From the NCBI GenBank assembly GCA_024743055.1, contig JANSXH010000014.1:53509-117508 (forward strand): 64,000 nucleotides of DNA, given 5' to 3'. The notes under the pieces are model-generated. The model ran no database searches, was not told where the DNA came from, and worked only from the letters and a program-made list of their open reading frames with translations. Shown here piece by piece: positions 26,767 to 35,817 of this stretch (position 1 is its first letter; each line of letters opens with the position of its first letter). The translations under genes were made by a program, and so were the position numbers. Source of the stretch: Pseudomonadota bacterium (lineage in GTDB: Bacteria > Pseudomonadota > Alphaproteobacteria > Sneathiellales > Sneathiellaceae).

Positions 26767-27183
26767 TCACGAGTTCAAGGTTAAAGGCCTGGCAAGGGAA
26801 AGGGACCAGTAGCGTCTTGGTAGAGCACGGCCTTTCCCTTCTTCCTGTGGGGCAATCCCTATCCCAACTTCCTTCAACTCAGCGTTGAGGATATTGGCCC
26901 GGTGCGGAGGGCTTATCATCCACAATTCCACAACGGTCTGGGCATCCATGGCGCCAAGGGCGACGTTTTCTGCTGCAGCCTGAAAGACATAGCCCGTTGC
27001 TTTGATACGCTGATCAAAGCTGGATCGACCTTTTCCCGAATGGGATAAGAGTTGTTTTTCGCACATGAAGTTGGCATGCTGCTGAGCAGCCAATGTCAGG
27101 TTCGGGTTTAAAGTCAGTGTCGCAATTCCAGCAGCGACGCGAGCAGAATTCAGATGTTGCAGCACGGCATTCAGGAGTGGCAT
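26767..27183 (-). CDS. CAP/SCP domain protein without a signal peptide
   Basis: The 138-residue protein is one CAP (SCP/PR1-like) domain: LLNAVLQHLNSARVAAGIATLTLNPNLTLAAQQHANFM, LLSHSGKGRSSFDQRIKATGY, AENVALGAMDAQTVVELWMISPPHRANILNAELKEVGIGIAP. Both conserved His residues (in QQHANFM and in PPHRANIL) are present. CAP proteins are normally exported, but this one starts directly at the domain with a strong ribosome site (GGAGGTGA, 4-5 bases before the ATG) and no secretion signal. Function unknown. Confidence 0.82.
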   Translation of the reverse strand: MPLLNAVLQHLNSARVAAGIATLTLNPNLTLAAQQHANFMCEKQLLSHSGKGRSSFDQRIKATGYVFQAAAENVALGAMDAQTVVELWMISPPHRANILNAELKEVGIGIAPQEEGKGRALPRRYWSLSLARPLTLNS

Positions 27184-27267
27184 ATCTCACCTCCAGATTA
27201 AATTAAAAGTAGTATATAATTCAGTAATAACTCTTTTAAAGGGTGTTATGGGAAATTGGGGACGACT

Positions 27268-28419
27268 GTGACCGATAAAAGGAAACTAAGCAGAGAAACG
27301 AAGCTGGCGCAGGCACTGGGTTGGTTGGAGTCCAGCCACAAAGGTGTCATTCCCGGTATTTATCCCAGCACGACCTATGAGCGGGAGGCGGATGGCAATT
27401 ACCCTTCTGGGCGGATTTACAGTCGTGACCAGAATCCAAATTATGACCAACCAGAGCAAGTTCTCTGTGATTTGGAAGGCGGATCGGATGCCTTGTTGTT
27501 TTCCTCAGGTATGTCCGCGGCCCTTGCGGTTGTACAGGCATTACGACCAGGAGATCATATGATTGCTCCTTCCGTTATGTATTGGTCTTTACGGAACTGG
27601 TTGAAGACGGTGGGGACGGAATGGGGAATTGACATCAGCTTTGTAGAAAACGGCAATCTTGACGCCTTGAAAGAAGCCGTAGTCCCAGGCAAAACAAAAT
27701 TGTTTTGGATGGAGACGCCAGCCAATCCTACCTGGGAAGTTGATGATATTTCGGCATGGGCTGAAGTTGCAAGAGCAGCAGGCGCCCATCTCGCTGTTGA
27801 CAGTACGGTCGCGACCCCTTGTATCACGCGCCCCATCGAGCATGGCGCCCATATTGTCATGCATTCGGCCACAAAATATCTCAACGGGCATTCTGATGTT
27901 CTGGCCGGTGCTCTGATAACTGCAGAGGAGGATGACTTTTGGGGACGGGTCAAAGTCAATCGCAATGCCGGAGGAGCCGTGCTCGGCCCATTTGAAAGCT
28001 GGTTGTTGCTGCGCGGTATGCGGACCCTGGCCATTCGGGTGGAGCGGGCCTCAGTGAATGCAATGGCTATCGCTCGACATTTCGACGGTCACGATGGGAT
28101 CAAGGCCGTGCTCTATCCAGGACTGGAAGGCCACAAAGGCCATGACATTGCCCTAAAACAGATGAGCAGCGGTTTTGGCGGCATGCTAAGCCTTAGAATT
28201 AACGGAGGCGAAAAGAGAGCCATGGCGGTGGCCGCCCGTTTAGAGCTATTCAAACGGGCAACTTCCCTTGGCGGTGTCGAAAGCCTGGTTGAGCATCGCG
28301 CCAGTATTGAAGGTGAAGGAACCCACTGTCCGCCGGACTTATTACGTTTGTCCGTTGGTATTGAAAGCCCAGATGATCTCATCGCAGACATTGAACAAGC
28401 CTTGAAGGAGACAAATTAA
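27268..28419 (+). CDS. PLP-dependent Cys/Met metabolism enzyme (cystathionine beta-lyase/gamma-synthase family)
   Basis: The 383-residue protein is a fold-type I PLP enzyme: YPSTTYEREADGNYPSGRIYSRDQNPNYDQPEQVLCDLEGGSDALLFSSGMSA at the N-terminus and the PLP lysine in MHSATKYLNGHSDVLAG. The C-terminal SLGGVESLVEHRASIEG is characteristic of the family. It could be a cystathionine lyase, gamma-synthase or related thiol lyase. There is no good ATG: I chose GTG at 27268, with GGGGA just upstream; a TTG at 27256 is in frame. Its stop abuts the ATG of the SDR gene with no gap. Confidence 0.86.
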   Translation: MTDKRKLSRETKLAQALGWLESSHKGVIPGIYPSTTYEREADGNYPSGRIYSRDQNPNYDQPEQVLCDLEGGSDALLFSSGMSAALAVVQALRPGDHMIAPSVMYWSLRNWLKTVGTEWGIDISFVENGNLDALKEAVVPGKTKLFWMETPANPTWEVDDISAWAEVARAAGAHLAVDSTVATPCITRPIEHGAHIVMHSATKYLNGHSDVLAGALITAEEDDFWGRVKVNRNAGGAVLGPFESWLLLRGMRTLAIRVERASVNAMAIARHFDGHDGIKAVLYPGLEGHKGHDIALKQMSSGFGGMLSLRINGGEKRAMAVAARLELFKRATSLGGVESLVEHRASIEGEGTHCPPDLLRLSVGIESPDDLIADIEQALKETN

Positions 28420-29166
28420 ATGGAGAAATCCGTTATCGTGACAGGAGGGAGCCGAGGCATCGGGGCCTCTATTGCCTTGGCTGCCGCAGACAAAGGATTT
28501 CAGGTCTGTGTTAATTATCTTGGTGCGGAGGATGCCGCAAAAGAAGTCGTCTGGCAGATAGAGGAAAACGGCGGCAAGGCTATCGCGGTACGGGCGAATA
28601 TGGCGATAGAGCCGGACATCCTGAGAATGTATGCTGCTGTCGATGGTCAGTTGGCACCTCTTGGTGCGCTCGTCAATAATGCGGGGATCACGGGATTGCT
28701 GGACAGGGTAGAGAACTACACAGAAGAGCGGCTGAACCGAATCTTCACAACAAATATCACCGGACCTTTTATCTGCGCCCGCGAAGCGATCAAGCGAATG
28801 TCAACACGCCGCGGCGGAAAGGGTGGCTCAATTGTCAATATTTCCTCTGTCGCCGCCCGGCTTGGGTCTCCCAACGAATATGTGGATTATGCGGCTTCAA
28901 AAGGCGCGATTGATACAATGACTTTGGGTCTGTCGAAAGAACTGGCAGAAGAAGGCATCCGTGTTAATGCCGTCAGACCCGGGGTTGTCTACACGGATAT
29001 CCATACGTCTTCGGGTGAGCCAGACCGGGTCAATAGGGTCAAGGAAATGGTGCCGATGAAGCGGGGTGGCGAACCTCGGGAAATTGCGGACGCGGCCGTC
29101 TGGCTCCTGTCCGACGAAGCATCCTATGTAACAGGTGCCTTGCTCGATGTGTCCGGAGGGCGCTAG
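28420..29166 (+). CDS. Short-chain dehydrogenase/reductase (SDR)
   Basis: Classical SDR of 248 residues. TGGSRGIGASIALA (about 8-21) is the NAD(P) motif TGxxxGIG, followed by NNAGITGLL, catalytic Ser in VNISSVAAR, and YxxxK in VDYAASKGAID. The C-terminus ASYVTGALLDVSGGR is typical of 3-oxoacyl-ACP reductase-like members. It begins directly after the PLP enzyme stop, so the two are translated from one message, but the shared pathway is not evident. Substrate unknown. Confidence 0.85.
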   Translation: MEKSVIVTGGSRGIGASIALAAADKGFQVCVNYLGAEDAAKEVVWQIEENGGKAIAVRANMAIEPDILRMYAAVDGQLAPLGALVNNAGITGLLDRVENYTEERLNRIFTTNITGPFICAREAIKRMSTRRGGKGGSIVNISSVAARLGSPNEYVDYAASKGAIDTMTLGLSKELAEEGIRVNAVRPGVVYTDIHTSSGEPDRVNRVKEMVPMKRGGEPREIADAAVWLLSDEASYVTGALLDVSGGR

Positions 29167-29174
29167 AGTTTCTG

Positions 29175-30194
<1,020 letters not shown>

Positions 30195-30258
30195 TTAAGG
30201 ATCAATCCTAGAAATTTCCGGCATAATATCCTCTCACCATTCCGTCGGCAAATAATTG

Positions 30259-30278
30259 AACCTAACGATCGTTAGGTT
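30259..30278. promoter_or_regulatory. Perfect 20-bp palindrome, candidate TetR-family operator
   Basis: AACCTAACGATCGTTAGGTT is its own reverse complement. It lies in the gap between hemB (leftward) and the acyl-CoA dehydrogenase (rightward), about 67 bases before the latter's ATG, and a possible TTGACA-like sequence begins just after it. TetR-family repressors of acyl-CoA metabolism often bind such sites. No TetR gene is in the window, so the regulator would be unlinked. Confidence 0.65.
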
Positions 30279-30344
30279 TATCATTGACAAGGATCGGGTG
30301 AGGTCGTATCAACAGGAACCGAACATAAGGAAAGGCAAGGCTTC

Positions 30345-31496
30345 ATGGACTTTACCTTGAGCGAGGACCAGATAGCATTTCGGGATATGGCGCGCGCATT
30401 TGCCGCAGATCAGTTTGCGCCCAATGCCGAAAAATGGGATGAGGAAAAAATATTCCCTGTTATGGAAATGCGCCAGGCAGCTGAGTTGGGCTTTGCCGGT
30501 ATCTGCGTCGGCGAGGAGCATGGCGGATCCGGGCTTAGCCGTCTGGATGCTGCACTTATATTTGAGGAACTGGCCGCAGGCTGTACATCAACCGCGGCCT
30601 ATATTTCCATCCATAACATGGCGAGCTGGATGATCGATTTTTTTGGTTCCGATGCGGTTCGGGAAAAATTCGTTCCCAAATTGACGACCATGGAATTTTT
30701 TGCCAGCTACTGTCTGACCGAACCCGGATCAGGCTCCGATGCGGCAGCGCTTAGAACGAGAGCTGTGCGGGACGGGGATCACTATGTACTCAATGGGGCT
30801 AAGGCCTTTATTTCCGGCGGTGGACATTCTGATGTCTATGTCACGATGGTGCGTACTGGCGGTGAAGGCGCTGGGGGGATCAGCTGCATTGCTGTCCCAG
30901 GCGATGCAGCGGGACTTAGCTTTGGTGCTCAGGAACGGAAAATGGGTTGGAATTCCCAGCCGACGGCGCAAGTGCAGTTTGATGATTGCCGGGTTCCGGT
31001 TGAGAACCTTGTGGGTGAAGAGGGTGAAGGCTTCAAGATTGCAATGATGGGACTGGATGGGGGACGGCTGAATATTGGCGCCTGTTCCATTGGGGCAGCT
31101 CGCGCCTGTCTCGAATCTGCCCAGAGTTATACCGCTGAACGCAAGCAATTTGGGAAACCGGTTGGAGAGTTTCAGGCTGTACAGTTCAAGCTTGCCGACA
31201 TGGCGACAGAACTTGAGGCGGCCCGGTTGATGATCCGGCAGGCCGCCTCTAAGCTTGATACCCGCGATCCAGAAGCAACACTGTATTGCGCGATGGCCAA
31301 ACGCTTTGCCACGGACAAGGGCTTTGATATTTGTAACGATGCGTTGCAGTTGCATGGCGGATACGGGTTTTTAAGGGATTTTCCAATGGAGCGGTTTGTC
31401 CGTGACACCCGGGTTCATCAGATCCTAGAAGGTACCAACGAAATTATGCGGGTGGTCATAGCCCGCAAGCTCAGTGATGGGCAGGGGAAGGCGTGA
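30345..31496 (+). CDS. Acyl-CoA dehydrogenase, isobutyryl-CoA dehydrogenase-like
   Basis: An FAD flavoenzyme that makes the alpha,beta double bond of an acyl-CoA. The 383-residue protein shows SYCLTEPGSGSDAAALRTRAVRDGD (FAD/substrate region), MGWNSQPTAQVQFDDCRVP, the Arg/Gln dimer motif ERKQFGKPVGEFQAVQF, and the catalytic Glu362 in LEGTNEIMRVVIAR near the C-terminus. The next gene is the hydrolase of valine breakdown, so isobutyryl-CoA is the likely substrate. The hydrolase starts four bases after the stop codon, implying one transcript. Confidence 0.88.
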   Translation: MDFTLSEDQIAFRDMARAFAADQFAPNAEKWDEEKIFPVMEMRQAAELGFAGICVGEEHGGSGLSRLDAALIFEELAAGCTSTAAYISIHNMASWMIDFFGSDAVREKFVPKLTTMEFFASYCLTEPGSGSDAAALRTRAVRDGDHYVLNGAKAFISGGGHSDVYVTMVRTGGEGAGGISCIAVPGDAAGLSFGAQERKMGWNSQPTAQVQFDDCRVPVENLVGEEGEGFKIAMMGLDGGRLNIGACSIGAARACLESAQSYTAERKQFGKPVGEFQAVQFKLADMATELEAARLMIRQAASKLDTRDPEATLYCAMAKRFATDKGFDICNDALQLHGGYGFLRDFPMERFVRDTRVHQILEGTNEIMRVVIARKLSDGQGKA

Positions 31497-31499
31497 CTA

Positions 31500-32555
31500 A
31501 TGTCTGAGAGTGATGAAATCCTATTTGAAATCAAAGGGATGCTGGGAGCAGTTATCCTCAATCGTCCGCAGGCTTTGAATGCGCTGACCCATGAAATGTG
31601 CCTCGCCCTTGATGCGCAGTTGAAAGAGTGGGAGACGGATGAACGGGTCAAGGCGGTTCTGGTGGAAGGCGCTGGGGAGAAGGCTTTCTGTGCCGGCGGG
31701 GATATCATCAAGCTCTATGAGGAGGGTCGCAAGGGCGCGGATTATCCCTATCATTTCTATCGGGATGAATATCTCCTAAACGCCCGCATCAAGCATTTTC
31801 CAAAACCCTATATCTCTTTTATCGACGGCATCGTCATGGGCGGCGGGGTTGGCGTTTCGGTCCATGGCAGCCATCGTATCGCCACGGAGCGGACCATGTT
31901 CGCCATGCCGGAATCCGGGATCGGGTTATTTCCTGATGTCGGCGGGTCGTATTTTCTACCTCGTTGTCCGGGGGAGAGCGGCATGTATCTTGGTCTGACC
32001 GGCGCCAGGTTGAAGGCCGATGATGCGGTCTTTATCGGCATCGCCAATGCCTATGTGCATTCTGAGAAACTGCCGGCATTGGAGAAAGCCCTGATTGCCG
32101 CTGAGTTTTCGGAAGATGTCTATGGCGAGATTGATGACATTATTTTTGAGCATTCCGATCATCCGGGTGACGCACCGATCATTGATCGGCTTAATCAGAT
32201 CGGACGTCATTTCGGGCAGAATTCCGTTGAGGAGATTATCCGCAGCCTGCAGGAAGATGGCGATGACTGGTGCTTAAAAACCGCCGATATGCTGCTCACT
32301 AAATCCCCGACCAGCATGAAAGTCTCCTACAAACAGATGCGCCGCGGCCAGCATCTCACTTTCGATGACTGCATGCGTATGGAGTACCGCATGGTCAACC
32401 GGATCGTACAGGGGGTGGATTTCTATGAAGGCACCCGCGCTGCCGTCGTAGACAAGGATCGCAAGCCGGTCTGGATACCGGCCTCATTGGCAGAGGTGAG
32501 CGAGGCGGCGGTCGATGCCTATTTTGCCCCGCTCGACAGAGGGGATTTCTACTAG
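31500..32555 (+). CDS. 3-Hydroxyisobutyryl-CoA hydrolase (enoyl-CoA hydratase family)
   Basis: In valine degradation this enzyme frees 3-hydroxyisobutyrate from its CoA ester. The 351-residue protein is of the crotonase fold with KAFCAGGDIIKLYEEGRKG (oxyanion hole), SFIDGIVMGGGVGVSVHGSHRIAT and FAMPESGIGLFPDVGGSYFLPR; the Glu and Asp of this last motif are the catalytic residues of HIBCH. The C-terminal extension (SMKVSYKQMRRGQHLTFDDCMRMEYRMV) distinguishes the hydrolase from normal hydratases. It is followed by a gene on the other strand. Confidence 0.9.
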   Translation: MSESDEILFEIKGMLGAVILNRPQALNALTHEMCLALDAQLKEWETDERVKAVLVEGAGEKAFCAGGDIIKLYEEGRKGADYPYHFYRDEYLLNARIKHFPKPYISFIDGIVMGGGVGVSVHGSHRIATERTMFAMPESGIGLFPDVGGSYFLPRCPGESGMYLGLTGARLKADDAVFIGIANAYVHSEKLPALEKALIAAEFSEDVYGEIDDIIFEHSDHPGDAPIIDRLNQIGRHFGQNSVEEIIRSLQEDGDDWCLKTADMLLTKSPTSMKVSYKQMRRGQHLTFDDCMRMEYRMVNRIVQGVDFYEGTRAAVVDKDRKPVWIPASLAEVSEAAVDAYFAPLDRGDFY

Positions 32556-32571
32556 GCCTGCCGGATCAACC

Positions 32572-32874
32572 CTACCAAAGCGGCTTGTCCAACCCTTCGA
32601 GTAACACAAACTGTCCGTCCGCGGCGTCTTTCCGGGCATCGCGGGCTTTACGATATTCCGGGCTGTCATAAAAAGCCTTCGCCGTTTCCATGTCCGGATA
32701 TTCCAGCAAGACAACCCGATGAGTCTCTTCCGGGCCTTCAAGGGTTTCCATTGGTCCGCCTCGGGTCAAATAGCGCCCGCCGTATTTTTTGATGGCGATC
32801 GGGGCGAGGGATTTATAGACTTCATATTGGTCTGGGTCGGTGACATTGATCCGGGCAATCATATAGGCGGCCAT
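32572..32874 (-). CDS. DUF1330 protein
   Basis: A 100-residue DUF1330 dimeric alpha/beta-barrel protein: AYMIARINVTDPDQYEVYKSLAPIAIKKYGGRYLTRGG, then HRVVLLEYPDMETAKAFYDSPEYRKARDAR and a C-terminal FVLLEGL. No enzymatic role is established for the family. It lies between two valine-pathway genes on the opposite strand. The start at 32874 (AAGGAACAAGA before the ATG) is preferred to a longer frame reaching 32958, which would overlap the enoyl-CoA hydratase start. Confidence 0.87.
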   Translation of the reverse strand: MAAYMIARINVTDPDQYEVYKSLAPIAIKKYGGRYLTRGGPMETLEGPEETHRVVLLEYPDMETAKAFYDSPEYRKARDARKDAADGQFVLLEGLDKPLW

Positions 32875-32936
32875 TCTTGTTCCTTTTTTACGGAGGGGTA
32901 GAGCTCGGTCGGATAAAAACAATAACGGGGAACGCC

Positions 32937-33731
32937 ATGACCTACAAGTATGTCTCAATCGAAAAACAGGGCCGCATCGCCACCGTCCGCTTTGACCGCG
33001 GCAGCGCCGTCAATCCCATGTCGGTGGAGCTGATGCGGGAGCTCCTGGACGCGGCCCGCTCCTTCGAAGGAGACACGGAGACCAGCGCCATCATCCTCAC
33101 CGGCCGCCAGGAGAATTTTACCGTTGGTTTCGATCTCAAAGACGCGGCGCTGAAGGAACGTATAGAAGCCGGGGTCATGGAGAAGAAGGAAATGCTCCGG
33201 GTCGGGCCACGTATGTGCAAGGCCTGGGAGGAGCTGGAGCCCATGACCCTGGCTGCCGTGGAAGGCTATTGCATCGGTGGCGGGGTCGCCTTGATCGCCG
33301 CCTGTGATATGCGTTTCGCCGGAAAAACAGCCCAGTTCTATGTCCCGGAGATCAAGAACGGCATGAATATGAGCTGGCAGTCGATTCCGCGCATGGTCAA
33401 TCTCATCGGTCCCGCCCGCACCAAGCAGCTCTGCATCGTTGCCGATATGCTCCCCGCCGAGAAGGCCGAGCGCTGGGGACTGGTGGAGGAACTGGCGGAA
33501 GAGGGCGGCGCCTATGCGCTCGCGCTGGAATTCGCCGAGAAAATCGCGGCCCGTCCGCCGCTGCCAGTGCGCATGATCAAGCAGGGGGCGTCGGTCGCTG
33601 CCAATGCCCTCAATCACGCCACCAGCTATATGGATATCGATCAATACGCCCTGGCCACCAATTCGGAAGATTACGCCGAGGGGGTCAAGGCCTTTGTCGA
33701 GAAACGAGACCCGGTTTTCAAGGGACGCTAA
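32937..33731 (+). CDS. Enoyl-CoA hydratase/isomerase family protein
   Basis: The 264-residue crotonase-fold protein has FTVGFDLKDAALKERIEA (oxyanion hole region) and AVEGYCIGGGVALIAACDMRFAGKTAQFYVPEIKNGMNMSW. Placed after isobutyryl-CoA dehydrogenase and the hydrolase, it could act as methacrylyl-CoA hydratase, but the usual two catalytic Glu residues are not both obvious, so the step is inference. The ATG at 32937 has GGGGAA upstream. The product has no unusual extension. Confidence 0.83.
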   Translation: MTYKYVSIEKQGRIATVRFDRGSAVNPMSVELMRELLDAARSFEGDTETSAIILTGRQENFTVGFDLKDAALKERIEAGVMEKKEMLRVGPRMCKAWEELEPMTLAAVEGYCIGGGVALIAACDMRFAGKTAQFYVPEIKNGMNMSWQSIPRMVNLIGPARTKQLCIVADMLPAEKAERWGLVEELAEEGGAYALALEFAEKIAARPPLPVRMIKQGASVAANALNHATSYMDIDQYALATNSEDYAEGVKAFVEKRDPVFKGR

Positions 33732-33765
33732 ACCCTTACAGCTTATGAATAAAAAGGAAAATTAA

Positions 33766-34692
33766 ATGCGTATAGCGATTATGGGAAGCGGTGGGATAGG
33801 CGGATTTTACGGGGCACAGCTCGCCCAGGACCCGGATAATGACGTCTGGTTTATCGCCCGCGGCGCCCATCTTGAGGCCATCCGGAAGAACGGCCTCGTG
33901 ATGAAAAGTCCCGGTGGCAATGTCACCGTCTCGCCAGCCCAGGCAACCTCTGATCCAGCGGAGATCGGGCCGGTCGATATGGTCGTCTTTGCCGTCAAGC
34001 TCTATAGCGTGCCGGAGGTTGCCGCGTTCTGCCGCCCGTTGGTTGGGGAGCATACCGGGGTCATCTCCATGCAGAACGGCATCGGTAGCGAGGTGATCAT
34101 CGATGACGTGCTGGGCGCAGGTCATGCCATTGGCGGCATCGTCTATGCCCCGCTCCGGATCGAGGCCCCGGGCGTCATCCGCCACGACAGCCCAAACGCC
34201 CAGCTGGTTGTAGGAGAGATGACGGGAGAGAAGACGGACCGTCTGACCCGGTTTATAGATAGCTGTCATAAAGTCGGCATCAATGTCGCAGAGAGCCTCG
34301 ATATCCAGACGGCGCTCTGGGAGAAATTCGTCATGATCTCCAGTTTCGCCGGCCTGACCTGCCTGACCCGCCAGCCCGTCCGCGCCATACAGGAGGACGA
34401 GATCACCTTCGATCTCTTCACCCAGGCCTTAAGGGAAACCATTGCCATTGCCCGGGCCGAGGGGTTCGAGCTCGACGGGGACACGCTGGTCGAGAAATTC
34501 ACCGGCATCGTCCGCTCCATGCTCGGCGAAGCCCAATCCTCCATGCTCACGGACTTGGAGAACGGCAACGCCCTCGAAAATGACTGGTTCTCCGGTATGA
34601 TCTATGAGAAGGGGCAGCAGCATGGCATTCCCACGCCTGTCCATCAGGCGATCTATGTGGCGCTAAAGCCGTTTGCGGCGGGGAGTGGGTAG
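33766..34692 (+). CDS. 2-Dehydropantoate 2-reductase family (ApbA/PanE) protein
   Basis: The 308-residue protein has the N-terminal dinucleotide fold MRIAIMGSGGIGGFYGAQLAQD and the PanE middle segment MVVFAVKLYSVPEVAAFC..ISMQNGIGSE, then KFVMISSFAGLTCLTRQPV and the C-terminal domain with SSMLTDLENGNALENDWFSG. The family contains ketopantoate reductase but also many paralogues of unknown substrate; its place next to acyl-CoA genes does not argue for pantothenate synthesis. The last codons, before the TAG at 34690, recur almost exactly at 34994-35017. Confidence 0.87.
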   Translation: MRIAIMGSGGIGGFYGAQLAQDPDNDVWFIARGAHLEAIRKNGLVMKSPGGNVTVSPAQATSDPAEIGPVDMVVFAVKLYSVPEVAAFCRPLVGEHTGVISMQNGIGSEVIIDDVLGAGHAIGGIVYAPLRIEAPGVIRHDSPNAQLVVGEMTGEKTDRLTRFIDSCHKVGINVAESLDIQTALWEKFVMISSFAGLTCLTRQPVRAIQEDEITFDLFTQALRETIAIARAEGFELDGDTLVEKFTGIVRSMLGEAQSSMLTDLENGNALENDWFSGMIYEKGQQHGIPTPVHQAIYVALKPFAAGSG

Positions 34693-34693
34693 C

Positions 34694-34989
34694 CTCTACT
34701 TTACCGGGGAGGCAGCCTCGGCATGGTCGATATTGCCTGGCTACCCTTCCTGCATCTGGCTAAAATCATGCAATGCGACTCCGGCTATGATTTCCTGGAA
34801 GGCCGGCCGAAACTGAAAAAATGGCAGCAAACCCCGCTCAATACTGATCTTGCCTCCGCCTCCGTCGCCCCGGATTTCGACGAGGCTTTTTCAGGCTTCT
34901 ACCTCTCCGACCAGACGCTCCTTGGGCGTCAGGAAGCAGTGTGTGATCGGGGCTTTAGCGAGGCTTGTGCAACGGATGCCTGTTGTTAG
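34694..34989 (+). pseudogene. Decayed glutathione S-transferase fragment (C-terminal domain only)
   Basis: Immediately after the panE-like stop, the sequence reads LYFTGEAAS in one frame (from 34694) and then, one base out of register, MVDIAWLPFLHLAKIMQCDSG and YDFLEGRPKLKKW..., ending FDEAFSGFYLSDQTLLGR near 34930. This is the standard C-terminal helical half of a GST (helix with V-D-I-A, then PK-x-x-x-W). The thioredoxin half is missing, there is a single-base frame change near 34722, and the last 19 codons look unrelated. Close repeats of 24 bases flank it. It is probably nonfunctional. Confidence 0.75.
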
Positions 34990-34993
34990 GGAT

Positions 34994-35017
34994 AAGCCGT
35001 TTAAGGCGGGGAGTGTG
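34994..35017 (+). repeat. Second copy of a 24-bp direct repeat (first copy 34666-34689)
   Basis: The 24 bases at 34994-35017 match 34666-34689, the 3' end of the PanE-like gene, at 21 of 24 positions. In both, the core AAGCCGTTT and the tract GGCGGGGAGTG are shared. The 328-base offset places the GST remnant between the copies, suggesting insertion or partial duplication at this point. Confidence 0.6.
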
Positions 35018-35051
35018 ATTTGATAGTAAGGTAGTTTTTTCTATAGCGATT

Positions 35052-35624
35052 CTAGGACTTTTGGTTTCGCTTTTTCCTTGAGCTTTTCGTTTTATGGAAC
35101 CTTGCACGATTAGGCGGAATAGATTCGGGATATAAATTTTGTTCTATTAAGAATGCCATCAATTTTAATCCGGCATCGTAAATAAACTCAGCGTCTTCTG
35201 TGATTTCTGTTTCAGATATTTTTTTTGTTTCTAACTTGTAACTACCTCTCGCCTTGTGATTTAAGCTAATTATACTGCCATCAGGGTGAATTCCCCATAG
35301 CTGATGTACTATTCTATTTCGTTTTGACTGCGCTTCGGAAATCTGATCTAAAATATTATCCAATTCATCTAGAGCGTCTAAATCATCAATTGATATTTCT
35401 GCAACCGCTCTTAGTACACTGTCTTTCAATGGTCCATTCATATGTGTTGTAATCGCGCCGCCATACTCTAGATCAACTTTTAGGCAACTTGATATGGCGA
35501 TTGAAATAATATCGTCTGTTTGTGCAGCGCATGCAGCCACACGTCCTATAGCTGTTAGATACTCATTTGGTAATCTATTTGGATCAAATTCATATGCAAT
35601 GCCAGGCTCATAGTCTTCCATCAT
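35052..35624 (-). CDS. HEPN-type protein (R-x4-H motif), AT-rich gene
   Basis: No named family is certain. The 190-residue product is mostly helical and contains an R-x4-H motif, S-K-R-N-R-I-V-H-Q-L-W-G, at about residues 100-111, the active-site hallmark of HEPN ribonucleases. Helices before it (AACAAQTDDIISIAISSCL) and the central LDELDNILDQISEAQSKRN fit the HEPN bundle, and the C-terminus is Lys/Arg-rich. I chose the ATG at 35624 (GGAG 7 bases upstream); a TTG at 35636 would add four residues. The gene is visibly AT-rich compared with its GC-rich neighbours and is divergent from a DUF3800 gene. RNase activity is inference. Confidence 0.65.
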   Translation of the reverse strand: MMEDYEPGIAYEFDPNRLPNEYLTAIGRVAACAAQTDDIISIAISSCLKVDLEYGGAITTHMNGPLKDSVLRAVAEISIDDLDALDELDNILDQISEAQSKRNRIVHQLWGIHPDGSIISLNHKARGSYKLETKKISETEITEDAEFIYDAGLKLMAFLIEQNLYPESIPPNRARFHKTKSSRKKRNQKS

Positions 35625-35817
35625 AAAATGCTCCAATTACATAAAACAAAAACTAACGCCTCCAAAAACTCGTGAAATATAAATATCCAACTAGCAAATA
35701 CTAAAATTTTTTAAAACTAAATTGAAGTACATTTTTTTGTCGGGCACTCCTGACTTGATACAGTTTGGCAAATATATGATATATTCGTATAAATATAAGT
35801 CTATACAGATTTGGAAA

